A stretch of 64,000 nucleotides of DNA from Maylandia zebra. Lineage: Eukaryota > Chordata > Actinopteri > Cichliformes > Cichlidae. The notes beneath the pieces were generated by a model. That model made no database searches. It was not told the DNA's origin and saw only the letters and a list, made by a program, of their open reading frames with translations. The translations under genes were made by a program, and so were the position numbers. The stretch's first letter is position 1, and the number at the start of each line of letters is the position of its first letter. Below are positions 25,001-34,499 of the stretch, piece by piece. The stretch lies in contig NC_135187.1 of assembly GCF_041146795.1 (NCBI RefSeq), forward strand, positions 22,079,056-22,143,055. Reading direction: 5' to 3'.

Positions 25001-26121
25001 TCAGGGGATAACTCATTAATTAGATGTTATTGATCTGGCAATATCTGAAACGCTGTTCCAGTGGGGTGGGTGTGGGTGTATTGGGGGGTATGATTAAGTC
25101 TGGAGGCTTTCATTCAATAAACGTTTGCTCGCGTAGACACTCAGGTAAGTGTGGGCAGAGCGGTTAATTGAACATGGGGTGGGGGGTCTTGTAGTCTACT
25201 GTGGGCCACAGAGGATGGAGTGAATGTAATTTCCCATTTTAATCAAAGGCTGCAGCAGGTGGTTTCACCTATTAGCTCCTACTCTGGTCTTGCACTGACA
25301 GGATGCCTTTAGGTAACACTGCTTGAAGCTGTATGGCAAAGCAAATTTGGAACTGTGAGCAAGTTTTGGTTTGAAGTCGTGGGCCCAAAGGGCAACACTT
25401 GTCCTCTAAATATGTGACACACACACACACACACACACACACAATCATCTCCAGTGTGACAGGAACTAGCCTGATGTGCATCTTAATGCACAGCATGCCT
25501 TCATCCAGCAGCACACACGAGGTGAGATGAGGGGCCTGATTGTTGCCTATTTGGCACACACGGTCAGGAAGTTAACAGAATGTGTCACAATGCAGCGTAA
25601 CAGTTTATTTCCAGATTACAACTTGATTCTATCGAGTAGTGTTGGCGAGATATTCTTTGGTGATAAGTCGCCACATCTGCGCACGGCTCGGTGGAGCTTT
25701 TATTCTCACTTAAATCAACAACAACACAGTATCAGCGTGGCGTTTCTGCACTGCTGGTTGCGCTATATGAGACATGCTTTCGGTGTTTTCTGGAGTTGCA
25801 ACAGTTTGCATCCCCCCCCCCTCCCCTCCAATAAGGAAGATGAGCCGTTTTCTGCTGATGAAACTGGTGGCCTACCTTGATCAGACTGCTGCGTCGAGGG
25901 ATTGGTTTAGCAGCTGAGTCTGGACCCGTGCTCTCCCACTTCGGAGACTCGCAGCTGGAATCGTTCTGGACCTTCTTGCCGGCGTTTGGCACGCTGCAGC
26001 TGCCGTTCGACACAGGCTCTCCTCGGTGCGTCTCCAGGCTCGTTCCGGTTCCCCCTGACGCAGCTTTACAGCCAGCAACCGGTGGACCGACGGCGCTCAT
26101 GTTTTCTCCAAATTCTGCCAT
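883..26121 (-). CDS. plcl2: plcl2: inactive phospholipase C-like protein 2 (PRIP-2), whole gene, 12 coding exons
   Basis: The joined exons encode about 1148 residues; human PLCL2 is about 1127 from memory. Order of parts: Ser/Gly-rich tail (1-116) with the PP1-docking motif KTVSF at 93-97; PH domain (about 117-225); EF-hand region (about 225-376); PLC X box (about 425-575); acidic linker; Y box (about 640-755); C2 domain (about 780-900); helical C-terminal tail. Aligned to PLC-delta1, catalytic residues His442, Asn443, Glu472, Asp474 and Glu521 are kept, but the second histidine (delta1 His356) is Thr487 in VCTGHS. Family knowledge: PRIP proteins do not hydrolyse PIP2; they bind inositol phosphates, PP1 and GABA-A receptor partners in the cytosol and at membranes. 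All junctions are GT-AG and phase-consistent. Adjacency to dazl supports plcl2 over plcl1; a teleost duplicate (plcl5) cannot be excluded. Confidence 0.96.
1248..1357 (-). CDS. plcl2: plcl2 coding exon 11 (residues 1052-1088)
   Basis: Begins CC ATG GAG and reads [19 protein letters not shown], then [13 protein letters not shown], nearly matching the conserved C-terminal helices of PLCL2. Acceptor TCGTTCTAG, donor AAG|GTCAGT. Confidence 0.95.
2150..2410 (+). repeat. percomorph dispersed repeat with AAAGCGCCTTGAGGCGACTG tail
   Basis: Contains the string CATGGCAGATAGTTGCCCCT, then CTGAGCCTGG, GTTTCTTCCTGTTAAAAGGG, and the hairpin-like tail AGCGCCTTGAGGCGACTG. A second copy in the same orientation is at 11595-11815. 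I know this sequence as one very common in percomorph genomes, probably the 3' tail shared by a LINE/SINE pair; the family name is uncertain. Confidence 0.75.
2850..3650 (+). mobile_element. 5'-truncated LINE, reverse transcriptase C-terminus and 3' UTR
   Basis: An open frame (2844-3389) ends with the typical C-terminal LINE pattern: [20 protein letters not shown], then [20 protein letters not shown] and [12 protein letters not shown] before the stop. It is followed by an AT-rich 3' region and the A-rich tail ATAAATAAACAAATAAACAA at 3627-3649. The polymerase core is missing, so this is a dead 5'-truncated copy of uncertain clade. Confidence 0.7.
4092..4105. promoter_or_regulatory. RFX X-box-like palindrome in a plcl2 intron
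   Basis: GGTTGCTAGGCAAC contains the perfect inverted repeat GTTGC-TAG-GCAAC, matching the RFX-family X-box consensus. The identical 14-mer occurs at 58119-58132. Function is inferred from the motif only. Confidence 0.4.
5240..5553 (+). mobile_element. tRNA-derived SINE, full length
   Basis: The head has A-box-like TGGCTCAAGAGTTGG and B-box GGTTCAAGCCC, followed by a central body and the tail TAAAGCGCTTTGGGGTCCTT and GCGCTATACAAATACAGGCC. The tail recurs at 44583-44690. This fits the V-SINE/AFC-like SINEs of percomorphs; A and B boxes indicate RNA polymerase III transcription in the family. Confidence 0.75.
7358..7433 (-). CDS. plcl2: plcl2 coding exon 10 (residues 1027-1052), 76-base microexon
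   Basis: Short exon [25 protein letters not shown], aligned with the human segment between the conserved TYDM and AMEFHE. Acceptor TGTCTGCAG, donor G|GTGTGT. It is needed to restore phase between exons 9 and 11: 25 codons plus one base, completed by CC at the start of exon 11 to give alanine. Confidence 0.88.
7540..8480 (+). mobile_element. Tc1/mariner-like transposon remnant
   Basis: Broken plus-strand frames resemble a Tc1-type transposase: [20 protein letters not shown], then [15 protein letters not shown] (usual KHGGGSVMVWG), [14 protein letters not shown] (usual DNDPKHT), and [15 protein letters not shown] (usual PDLNPIE-W). A stop and frame changes, with a (CAAA)n insertion near 8230, show that it is dead. 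Confidence 0.75.
8857..8878. repeat. poly-G tract in a plcl2 intron
   Basis: More than 20 consecutive G residues; a candidate G-quadruplex and an assembly-sensitive site. Confidence 0.95.
10395..10598 (-). CDS. plcl2: plcl2 coding exon 9 (residues 959-1026)
   Basis: Sixty-eight codons: [20 protein letters not shown], then [13 protein letters not shown] and [19 protein letters not shown]. It matches the conserved helical region after C2 in PLCL2 (ELCGLSSVANLMQC in human, from memory). Acceptor TTTTAAACAG, donor ATG|GTGAGA. Confidence 0.95.
11595..11815 (+). repeat. second copy of the percomorph dispersed repeat
   Basis: Shares GATCATGGCAGATGCCTCTC, GGGAGTTTTTTCTTCCTGCT and AAAGCGCCTTAAGGCGACTG with the 2150-2410 copy, and ends in an A-rich tail (AAAAATAAATAAATAGAATA) consistent with retroposition. 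Confidence 0.75.
12059..12071 (+). promoter_or_regulatory. CTCF-like motif
   Basis: CCACTAGATGTCA differs by one base from the core CCACTAGATGGCA used by CTCF. A single-motif call. Confidence 0.25.
12869..13155 (-). CDS. plcl2: plcl2 coding exon 8 (residues 863-958), end of C2 domain and linker
   Basis: Completes [21 protein letters not shown] and continues through [19 protein letters not shown] to [19 protein letters not shown]. The 96-base intron between this exon and exon 7 (13156-13251) is the shortest in the gene. Donor CAG|GTGAGG, phase 0. Confidence 0.95.
13252..13501 (-). CDS. plcl2: plcl2 coding exon 7 (residues 780-863), C2 domain
   Basis: Starts [19 protein letters not shown] and ends IGDEFIG. 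It carries the C2 strands [11 protein letters not shown] and [21 protein letters not shown]. Acceptor TTGCAG; donor ATAG|GTCAGT splits a glycine codon after its first base. Confidence 0.96.
13858..15066 (-). CDS. plcl2: plcl2 coding exon 6 (residues 377-779), catalytic-like X and Y boxes
   Basis: The largest exon, 403 codons, phase 0 at both ends. X box: [53 protein letters not shown]. An acidic linker ([18 protein letters not shown]) separates it from the Y box ([56 protein letters not shown]). The histidine that in active PLCs follows the Glu/Asp pair by about 13 residues is threonine (codon 487), which explains the 'inactive' name. All other metal and phosphate ligands I can align are present. 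Confidence 0.97.
15155..15623 (-). CDS. plcl2: plcl2 coding exon 5 (residues 220-376), EF-hand region
   Basis: Begins [13 protein letters not shown] and ends [10 protein letters not shown]. The second half ([19 protein letters not shown], then [14 protein letters not shown]) is strongly conserved. The first half carries an insertion-rich stretch around [14 protein letters not shown] that is longer than the human region as I remember it. No canonical calcium-binding loop can be read, as expected for the family. Length 469 bases; donor CAA|GTGGGT, phase 0. Confidence 0.95.
16714..16874 (-). CDS. plcl2: plcl2 coding exon 4 (residues 167-220), rest of PH domain
   Basis: Encodes [15 protein letters not shown], then [13 protein letters not shown] and the C-terminal PH helix [16 protein letters not shown]. 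It is 161 bases long, ends in phase 2 (AG|GTAAGA), and the first G of exon 5 completes the arginine codon. Confidence 0.93.
17083..17232 (-). CDS. plcl2: plcl2 coding exon 3 (residues 117-166), start of PH domain
   Basis: Fifty codons beginning [14 protein letters not shown] and including the PH-domain strand [19 protein letters not shown]. Acceptor TTTCCAG, donor GAG|GTCGGT, phase 0 at both ends. In this family the PH domain binds Ins(1,4,5)P3 and PIP2. Confidence 0.92.
17422..17523 (-). CDS. plcl2: plcl2 coding exon 2 (residues 83-116), PP1-docking segment
   Basis: Thirty-four codons from [15 protein letters not shown] to CIHSM, between the acceptor TTTTCAG and the donor GTGGGT. KTVSF fits the RVxF docking motif for protein phosphatase 1, and the threonine after the basic run fits the known PKA-controlled site of PRIP proteins (family knowledge). 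The exon is too short and fragmented to be a long open frame, and was recognised from the conserved KKKTVSFSS and [10 protein letters not shown] strings. Confidence 0.92.
17524..25875 (-). other. plcl2: plcl2 intron 1
   Basis: The 8.4-kb first intron holds the unexplained exon-like segment at 18486-18647, A/T-rich ATTA-containing sequence near 18.2 kb, a poly-T run at 19618-19635, short CA runs near 22455 and 25420, and a (G)10 run at 23439. No transposon-encoded protein was recognised. Confidence 0.7.
18486..18647 (-). CDS. candidate cassette exon in plcl2 intron 1 (54 codons, unknown)
   Basis: A 162-base segment open in the plcl2 frame, preceded by a long pyrimidine tract and TTATAG and followed by AAG|GTACTG. 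Both ends are phase 0, matching the phase of exons 1 and 2. It would insert 54 residues between PRRSSLIK and DGSRAGREK: starts [17 protein letters not shown], ends [14 protein letters not shown]. Codon choice looks protein-like and complexity is high. I do not recognise the peptide and it is absent from the human protein as I remember it. It could be a teleost-specific exon, a decayed exon of another gene, or chance. Confidence 0.35.
25876..26121 (-). CDS. plcl2: plcl2 coding exon 1 (residues 1-82)
   Basis: The start codon is at 26119-26121 in a strong context (A at -3, G at +4: ACACCATGG on the minus strand). The exon encodes a Gly/Ser/Pro-rich tail ending in PRRSSLIK, matching the PRRSS(I/L)IK start of the conserved PRIP region. 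It ends AAG|GTAGGC in phase 0 after exactly 82 codons. The tail is variable in the family, so its function here is not visible. Confidence 0.93.
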
Positions 26122-26129
26122 GGTGTCAC

Positions 26130-26500
26130 TTTCGGGGTTTTTTCCGTTTTCCTAGCTTTCATGAAAGCAGCCGAGCTTCCAACAGCGACAGCGATACACA
26201 CTGACACAGCCGTGCCATCGTGTTACGTGAACGATCGGCGACCGTGCGCCTAAAGACAGCGGAAACTTCTCTCTCTCTCTGTTTCACTCGTGCTCTCTTT
26301 CTTTTTCTCACAGCCGCTCGCGCGCTGAGGGGCGAGGCGACAGGAGGGACAGCAGTGACAGACACACCTTCAGACCTTCGCCTACTGCAGCTCTCACATC
26401 TCGCCGACAGCTGGATGTGTGCTTGTGTTCAGGAAATTTTAGATGCAGCTGGGCCGGCCCGCTCCGCCCCACCTCTCCACCACGCCCACCACCATCTCCT
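26130..26500 (-). promoter_or_regulatory. plcl2: plcl2 5' UTR and CpG-rich promoter
   Basis: The region immediately upstream of the plcl2 start codon is dense in CpG (CGCTCGCGCGCTGAGGGGCG near 26315) within otherwise AT-rich sequence, and has a GC box, CCGCCCCACC, near 26465. No TATA box stands out. This fits a CpG-island promoter; the transcription start is not determined. Confidence 0.65.
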
Positions 26501-27099
26501 CCCCTTACTCCTCCACGGAGTGCTAAATCTTAAATGAGAGCACTGTGTCACACAATTGTGCAAACTATTTATGATTTGTTTTTATTTCGTGTCCAGACTT
26601 GATCCTTTGAAGCTAGATACGCGCGCGCTAATAAAGTCGTCACGTGTCGATAATCTCGGGGGCGGGTTTTTTTGTTTTTTTGTTTTGGGGGGTTTTATGC
26701 TTTTTTTCGTCCTTCCCAAGAAACGAGGCTCACATAATGCGCTTTTTGTTTCATACTTGTTTTTTGTAAATAATCAGCTTTATGCGTATTCACAACTTCT
26801 GGGTTGTGAGAAACTCCCATTTTGCCATTTTGGAAAACCTGTTACTGCAGTTACTGAACAGTTGCCACTGTTTTCAGTAGCCTTGTTATGATTTAATGTA
26901 CCAGCTCTATGTAACTGTCCGTGTGGCTGATAATGCATTAGCTTGACTTTAAAGTGCAGCGGCATATCCTCTTGATCACCCAGATTTAGGAATAAAGGCA
27001 GAACTCATATTATGGATGAATGGAAACCAGTGATATTAAAATGCTATGAGGATTGTTTTTAATACTTGAATGAAAAATCCTCTGCAGTGAATGACTGCT

Positions 27100-28060
27100 T
27101 GAAGTCTAGAAGCCACAGACATTACCAAATGCTGCATTTGTTCCCTTGAGACGTCAGGCTTTTACTGCAGTCGCCTTCAGCTGCTGCTTGTTTGAGTCTT
27201 TTCATTCAGTTTTGTATTTAATAGCTAACAAGCTGATCTGCTGGGTAGAGATCAGGTGACTGTCTTTGACGCTGGGCTGTTTTTGCACTATGTTTGGGTC
27301 GTTATCCACTATCACTGTGAAGTACTGTCTGATCAGTTTTGTAGCATTCGGTTGAATCTGAGCAGAGTGTCGCCTTGTATGATTCACAATTCGTCCTGCT
27401 GCTTCTATCAGCCGTTACATCATCTATAAACACTAATGGCCCATTCGCATGCCATAGCATTGCCTCCACCATGTTTGACAGATGATGATCATCAGCTGTT
27501 TCTCTCCTTTTCAATGCTTTTCTTTCCTATCATTCTGGTACAAGTTCGTCTTGGTTTCATCTGTCCAAAGATTTTGTTTTTTCCTTTTGTAGAACTGTAC
27601 AGGCTTATTTAGGTGTTTTCTATTACACCCTGATCTGAAATTCTTGCACTTGAGTGTAAACAGTGGTTTGCACCTGTGTGTCTCTGTTTCCATCCACAAA
27701 GGTGTCTCTTAATTGGAGGCTTAATTGAAGTTGACAGTGATTCAACTACCAACTTGAGACTTTTCTTTACTTGGTTAGAAGTGTGAACTGTTTTTCTTAT
27801 TCGAGGAAATGATTCTGCGATCATGCACTGGCCTCAGTCGCCTTCAGGCCTTTTGGTCTTCAGTCTTTTTAAAAGTGAATCAGAATGTCGATTTGACCAC
27901 TGCTAAAGTCTTTGCTGTCTCTCTGATTGCTTTATTTTGGTTTTTCGGCCTAATGATGTGTTCCCTAACTTACTTCAACATCTCTTTGGACCTCATAAAA
28001 GCGTCCAGTGAAAACTATCAAATACACTTGGATAAAGGACATGCAGTTGATTCCATCTCA
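27100..28060 (-). mobile_element. Tc1/mariner-like transposon remnant
   Basis: Minus-strand frames resemble a Tc1-like transposase: LNKPVQFYKRKKQNLWTDET (usual FW..VLWTDE), TKTNLYQND, PLVFIDDVTADRSSR, IQPNATKLIRQYFTV and DNDPN. Reading moves through at least two frames with internal stops, so it is a pseudogene copy. It is a different subfamily from the 7540-8480 copy. Confidence 0.75.
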
Positions 28061-28578
28061 AAATAATGAGGGCACATGTCTCAGTTGGCCATGAAAAAGT
28101 TTGTCAGTTAGTTGTCCAGTAACTTTTGTGCCTTGATGTCAAAGCAAAAAAAGTGTCATGTCCAAAAATGTATCGTCCTAAAAAACACAGAGGACAAAGT
28201 ATTGTCCTTTTAAAAGTCATTAGAAAGGTTGTGGATTATGCTGGAGAACACAGGGGCAATTTACTGTGATGCATTACTTACAGGGATAGCTGCCAAGATG
28301 ATTTCCTGAGTGGAAAAGCCTAATAAAATAGGTCCATTTTTTCTAAGAATAAAAGGACACTCAGAGAAAAGTGTAGCCAGATCATATAATGTCACTCTGT
28401 CCTTTGCTGCACTGTTTATGTGCTTCTGCAGGACAAACTTGGTCTAAAGTACCTTAAAAAAAAACCCTGGTCCTTTTAATTGTTGACTCACTGCCATTCT
28501 TGCACAAAAACAAGCTCAGTGCAACAGCCACAGCAGTTCCCCATTTTCAGTGTAATAACACCGTAATAAAATACAGTA

Positions 28579-28583
<5 letters not shown>

Positions 28584-28632
<49 letters not shown>
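28584..28632. repeat. (AT)n microsatellite
   Basis: About 24 uninterrupted AT units. Confidence 0.95.
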
Positions 28633-28636
<4 letters not shown>

Positions 28637-29798
28637 TCATTAAACAGTAGCTTATCTGAAGAAGCAGGAGAGGCTTGCATTTTATCAGCTTTGCATTAAC
28701 ATAATATAATGACTGTGGACTCCAGGGTGCCGTTGCTCATAGACCTGAAGCACAATTTCTGTAGTCTTATTCTGACTGAACGAAGGTGTCACTCTTCTAT
28801 CAAGCGTAGGAAGAGATGCCTGTGCTTTGACGGTTCACTTTGGTCATTTCATTAAAGGGATGCGATCATATTATTCTCCTGGGGGCTCTTTCTGGTAGAC
28901 ATTTACACATTAGCTTAAGGAGGCCTGTGGTGAGGAGATAACGGCTTTTACAAAGCTGGAATCCTTAATGTTTTGCCTCACTGCAAGAGTTCCCCAAAAC
29001 ACTGCGATTCTTCTGTATTTTTGATAATATACACACTGCAGACCACAGCTGCTGGACATGCGTCATCACTTAAGTTTGGAGCATTTGACACGTCCACCTC
29101 CATCAGCTCCATTTGTATTAGACATACATTTAAGGTTGCAATATTTTATGACCTAGGCAATGTGGTGGGTAATGGTGCAGCAGCTGGATTCAGATGTCAG
29201 ATTATTTATGTTTAAACTCACAAGTGCTGACCACAGGGAACATCAAGCAATGCTGACATAAATACAGCCAGTGAGCACCACTCAGCAGCCACCTGATCTA
29301 AAGTTATTGTGTTGGAGTTTGTGAAACTACACCCTGGGGTTTCAAATGCTAAAACAAATCCCTTTGCAAAGGTTTACATGAGCCGGGTCTTTCGTGAAAA
29401 CATTCAATGGTGATTTGTGGCATCCCGTATGCAGAGAATATGAATCCAATATTGAATTTCAGCATTTCATAATTAGACCATAAATCTGCTGTCATGGGGG
29501 AAAATTATTGTCACTTCAGCCAGTTTTCAATCATGGTTGGTGAAGCAGATATTTGGCATCATATTGGGCCTGAGCGGAGATAGATGACCTGCTGTCATGC
29601 TTGCACAAACTTGAATCTGCTTGCTAGAAATATATCAACACTAGTGTTTTCTTTCAGAGTTATCTGATGAATGGACACATGAATGTTTGTTATTTGCAGA
29701 AAATGTATCTGACTCAAGACGCATTGTGCAAAGGCATTCAGTATTGTGAGTCCCCGTTGCACTTTGTTAAAAATGATACAAACAGTGCTTTTCCTTTG

Positions 29799-29811
29799 CT
29801 GCCATCTAGTG
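29799..29811 (-). promoter_or_regulatory. CTCF-like motif
   Basis: CTGCCATCTAGTG on the plus strand is CACTAGATGGCAG on the minus strand, an exact core match. It lies about 3.7 kb upstream of the plcl2 start codon and is convergent with the weaker motif at 12059. Confidence 0.35.
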
Positions 29812-30269
29812 TTTGATTTCAATAAATCCTGCCGCTCATTCAGCCTGATAAGGCGCACTCTTATATTTTGATATTTATGACTGAATGTTTCCTACGCAGA
29901 TTGTGTGGTGTAGTGGGTTAACAGGTGAAGAGAAAGATGACTCCATTCACTTGTGACAGTTTGATGGCTTTACTAGAAAGAAGTTCATGGTCGGTTTTGA
30001 AATGTTTGTTCCTTACGGGTTTAATTTAAACACAGTACTTTCACCGCAGGCATTCTTGGTTCCCGAGAATAGTATTTTTTATACTACTTGTCCAGTTCTG
30101 CAGGACTCACCCAGCACTTAGAGGTGCTTTTGTATTTTCCTATTGCGCCATTTAGCTGTTAGCACAAGTTTGTCAGGAGTCTGCACCGTTCCTTCGTTTG
30201 AGGAAGGACAGAGTGCAAGCAAGGAGAGGGAGGGATGGGCGGCCTTTGTTTTTGTTGAATTTTTGTTTG

Positions 30270-31570
30270 GTTGTTTTTTTTGGGGGGGGAGGGGGGGGGG
30301 GTCTATTCACTTCTACCATTAACAACTGATTGCATGTCCCCTGTTATCCAAGCTTCATCAAGGTCTTTCTCAGTCAGATTTTTTACTTGGAACATCAAAG
30401 GCCTTAACAACCTGATGAAGCGCTCTAAAATATTTTCAGATCTAAACCCAGATATAGTAATTTTTTTTACAAGAAACACTCCTGCAGGATACACATCATT
30501 TCAAGCTCAAGTATTCATCAGTTGGGGAGACCTTTCATTCAGCTTTTAACTCTAAAGCCAGAAGAGCAGCTATTTTAATTAGTAAGAAGGTTCATTTTAC
30601 AGTTTTTAAAATAATAAAGTATAAAAAATGCTAGATTTCTTATATTTGCTGGTAGTGTATTTCATACTCCCATTTTATTAGTAAACATTTATGCTCCAAA
30701 TTTTAATAACCCAGATTTTACAAATAACCTATTTAGCACTCTTCCTTTTATTGATACCCATTGTTTAATTCTCGCCGGGGACCTAAATTGTGTAATGAAC
30801 CCAACATCAGACCGCTCCTCACCTCGTATCTTTACTCAGTCCTCTATGTCAAAATCAATCTCGGACTTCATGTCTCAAAATGGGTTTGTAGATAATTCTG
30901 GCTCTTAGGCCTAACAAAAAGTCATACTATCATACGCTTATGGCGATCGAATCTGACTCATCAAGTAAAATCAGAACTTTTTGAATCATGGTGGGGAAAG
31001 GTGAATCTCCCAATACGTTCAAGTACACCATGTGTTAGGCTACAGCTTGTACCGTTTAAAGTAATAAACAGAGTCCATTTTTCAAAATCTTGTTTATCTA
31101 AAATCTTTCCTTCAATTCTAGACCAATGTGACAGATGCCAAACCTCCCCTTGCCATTTAAGCCACATGTTTTTCTTCTGTCCAAGTTTGCACAAATTATC
31201 CCCTCTAATTGCCATATTTGGAATTCCAATGACCCCTCTTAATATATCTCCCCAGGAAACAGATCTTGGCTTCCTGTTCCCTTTGAGCTAGGCACAGTAT
31301 TCCACGTATTTGGAAATCTCCCACGTCTCCATCTGCATCTCTATGGGTTAATACTGTAATAATTTTATTTAATACTGCAATGCTTTTATTTAATGTAGAC
31401 ATAAGATTTAAGTGACCCCCCCCCCCCCCCCCCCCCCCCCCACCCTTATAAATGAAAGAAAAATCTTTTTGTTTTGTTTTTTCTAATTTATTTAATTTTT
31501 CTTTAACTTTCTGTTCTTGTGTTGGTATGATGTTTTGCATATTTCAATTTGTAAAAGTTAAAATGGTTGG
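30270..31570 (+). mobile_element. L1-like LINE, endonuclease start and 3' end, interior deleted
   Basis: At 30376 the plus strand reads FFTWNIKGLNNLMKRSKIFS, the opening of an apurinic-type endonuclease (usual WNINGL or WNVRGL). By 30960-31290 it reads ESWWGKVNLPIRSSTPCVRL and then CDRCQTSPCHLSHMFFFCPS, the C-terminal Cys/His region of L1-type ORF2. The reverse transcriptase between them is missing, and stops are frequent. A run of about 23 C interrupts the 3' region at 31418. The element lies just beyond the 3' end of the dynein pseudogene. Confidence 0.7.
31418..31441. repeat. poly-C tract
   Basis: About 23 consecutive C residues inside the L1-like remnant; probably length-unstable. Confidence 0.95.
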
Positions 31571-31589
31571 AGAAATCTAAAGTCATCTA

Positions 31590-33475
31590 AGATGCATAAA
31601 ATGTGTATAAGTCCCCCGGCGGGCACTGGTTTTGTAAAGAGGACATACATACATATGTTTTCATGTCAAAACTTGTCCATTTCTCCTGGTTTATGCTTGG
31701 GCAAAGAGTCAACCAGAATCTTGGGGAGAGACTCTCCAATGTTCTGCCTGTCCCAGCGTGCCCCCTCCATGAACAGACCTTTGATATAAGCTCCGTCCTC
31801 TGGCTTTTCATCCATTTGCGACTCTTCCGTAGTTACCTGGAATACAGCTCAAAGGTGTAAGTATAAAATATCTTTAGATCAATTGGAGTGAATATGACCA
31901 AAAACACAGAGGGAAGTTAGAAATAGAAATACATGCCTCAAATTCAAAACTGGTGTAGTCAATGGGGATGTTGTACTTCCTGGCAAAATTCTGAAGCTGG
32001 AGAGCCACAAGACGTGTAGGTTGGCCGTTATCTATCTAATTCTGTTATGACAGACAATAAAAAAATAGTCACAGCTAAAATGCAGGACAATAGATCGTTA
32101 GTAATAATACATATTCTCAGTGTTTTTGCTTGTACTTTTTCTGCATGCATTTTTTCTGAATATCTGAACAATAACTGAAGACCTAGCAAGCTGCACATAG
32201 TATGCTGCTGACCTTCAACTCTTTAGTATGTGCAACACTTATTTTGGCAGTCATATTCCAAAGATGGTCATGGTCTAGGTGACTCACAACAATCATAAAT
32301 CTTACTTGTAGAAACTGTAGCCTGCATGGCTAACAGATCAGTCATGTAACTCCGCATATGATTGAAAGAAGTGTACGACTTGGCCGCCCACATAGCGGGC
32401 ACCTTGCCCACCAGCATGCTGTTAAAGATGCTCTTGAGTTCAGTAGACATAGCAATTTGGCCCTTCAAAGCTTTTCTGATTTTTACCAGCGTGACACATA
32501 CCACATCTGTAAGTCTGACAGGAGGGGAGAGCGATTCAGGGTGAATTGTAAAGAATTTCAACAGATCAGTGAACACAACACATTTGTTTCCCAACTTCAT
32601 CTACCTGCATGGCATCACAAGTTAATGCTACCTGTTAAATCGGATGACTTCCTGCCTCAAAACAGCGTTCATAATTCTGGGCTGTGGAGAGAATTTAAAT
32701 GGAAGGTGGTCATGAGATATTTTAGAACCCCAGAGATAATTGCCAAAATGAAGCCTACAAATCCTGACACCTGCTGGTGAAATTGTGGTACTTATTTAGG
32801 AACCCACTCACATATATCCTGGTCATGCCCAAAAATCTGCTCATTTTGGAATGACATATTTAAAGTTCTCAATACAGTTTTCCAACAACCATTAACAAAA
32901 GACCAACAGCTAGCCATTTTAGGAGTATTACCAAATGGTTTAGCGGGAAACAATAAAAAGTATCTCTTAAGAATCTTGCTTACAGCAGCACTAAAGTGTA
33001 TTACTATTAAATGGCTGAATCTTGACCCACCTTCATATAATATGTGGATTGATAAAGTAAGAGAAATTTACCAAATGGAGGAAATAACATATGCTCTGCG
33101 GATTCAGAGAGAATTGTTTACTGAGCGTTGGCGACCCATACATGCTTTACTGTTTCAATAATTTAGCATAGGTCTGTTTCGTTTTGTTCATTTATGGCTA
33201 AGATTGTCACGTGTTATTTAATATTACATAAAGTTTTTGTTTTTTGGTTTTTTTTGGTTGTTTTTGTTGGGTTTTTTTTCCTGTAACTGTCCTACTTGTG
33301 AACATTGACCAGTACAAGTTGCAATGTTGTAAATTATAATAAAAATTGAGTAAAAAAAAACTGTGTTCATGGACTCTTCATACTTGACTGGGTATTTATC
33401 CATCACCATTTGCATGCCAAAGTCTGTGGGCAGCTTAGACAAGATGTCCTCTGCAAGCTCATCTACTAATTCCTA
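31590..33475 (-). pseudogene. dynein pseudogene: C-terminal domain, split by a LINE
   Basis: 33361-33475 reads DILSKLPTDFGMQMVMDKYP and EESMNTV; 32290-32520 reads KALKGQIAMSTELKSIFNSM and GKVPAMWAAKSY; 31935-32035 reads NFARKYNIPIDYTSFEFE; 31590-31840 reads EKPEDGAYIKGLFMEGARWD and then a premature stop after GEMDKF. An L1-like LINE (about 32560-33360) separates the first two blocks. The usual terminal TTGHS motif is not present. Confidence 0.85.
32560..33360 (+). mobile_element. 5'-truncated L1-like LINE with poly-A tail
   Basis: Plus-strand frames read LWREFKWKVVMRYFRTPEII and, after a stop, GTYLGTHSHISWSCPKICSF, the Cys/His C-terminal region of L1-type ORF2. They end at ERWRPIHALLFQ before TAA near 33160. 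An AT-rich 3' UTR ends with ATAAAAATTGAGTAAAAAAAA at the border with the dynein exon, so it is a retroposed copy. The 5' border is approximate. Confidence 0.75.
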
Positions 33476-34499
33476 CAACACAAACAGACAAGAGCATGAA
33501 GCCTCATGATACCACCCAGGCAGTTGGGTGGTAACCCCCACCCAACTGCCTGCAAAGTGTCAGCAGTACTCCTTCTAAGAGCTGATTGGTCTCTTGATTG
33601 TCCTTGGTGATTTCCGCGTTACTGTTAAGTCTGAACACACAGGGATCAGCAGAAATTGGCAGGCTTCAAATGTAGTCTACATAAGTCTGGAATACATAAA
33701 TATATTGTTTTTGTATTCAACTCTTTATCAGATCGGACTATCATGGACAGACTGGTTCTCCAAGGCTCAAGATAATCTAGATTTAATTACAGACATATAT
33801 TACATTTGCTAATTAAAAACAAATTAATCCTTCTGTCATGATGTTTTGTTAAGAGTTTGAGTTTTGGCTGCTCCTCTTTTATTTAATTGTTATCCTTCTC
33901 ATATTTGACATTTTCTCAATGTCAGCTGTGGTTGTTTGTCTCCCCTTGTTGTTTCTGTGTGCATCTCAGTGACATTTACTTTTGTGCTTTTAAACTTTCT
34001 TTCTTTGTGTCTAATTGCTGTACTTTGTTTCCCACCTTTTTATTTTCCACCATAGTTGCTTCAACCTGTCTTGTTTTCTGTCACCCCTCATGGTATATCT
34101 AGTCCTGTCTCACCACTATAATTTTGTCTGATGAAATACTTCTATGGCTGTATCATTTGTCATGAAGTTAATTAAATAAATGTTAAGTGTTAAGTGTCTT
34201 GCACCATGGGTCCTCCCTTAAAACTGCTGGTGACACATAACACCTCTGGGTTAACAATAAAATCTGTGGCTATTGTGTTCTTTTATTAAATGCAACTGTA
34301 TGTACTTTGGGAATAATGGCCTGATAATATCGATGCTCCATCTAATATCACTGAAAATTATGGATATCTTACAGTGTAGAGTTAACAGATGACAATGTCA
34401 CAAAAAAGGTCACATAAAAAAAAAAAATCACATTTCCTCATTTGCTGCTGCTCATTTCATTGGTGTTAACTGATAACCTGCTCAGTAAACTGCTATGTT
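33476..34499. other. unassigned sequence within the dynein pseudogene
   Basis: A former intron region without a recognisable exon. It contains a small palindrome of CCACCCAACTGCC and its inverse near 33505-33552 and A/T-rich sequence; no element was identified. Confidence 0.5.

Larger units (their letters stand above)
26501..30260. other. intergenic sequence upstream of plcl2
   Basis: Apart from the Tc1 remnant (27100-28060), an (AT)n run (28584-28632) and the CTCF-like motif, this is unique-looking sequence without a coding frame that I can support. Confidence 0.7.
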
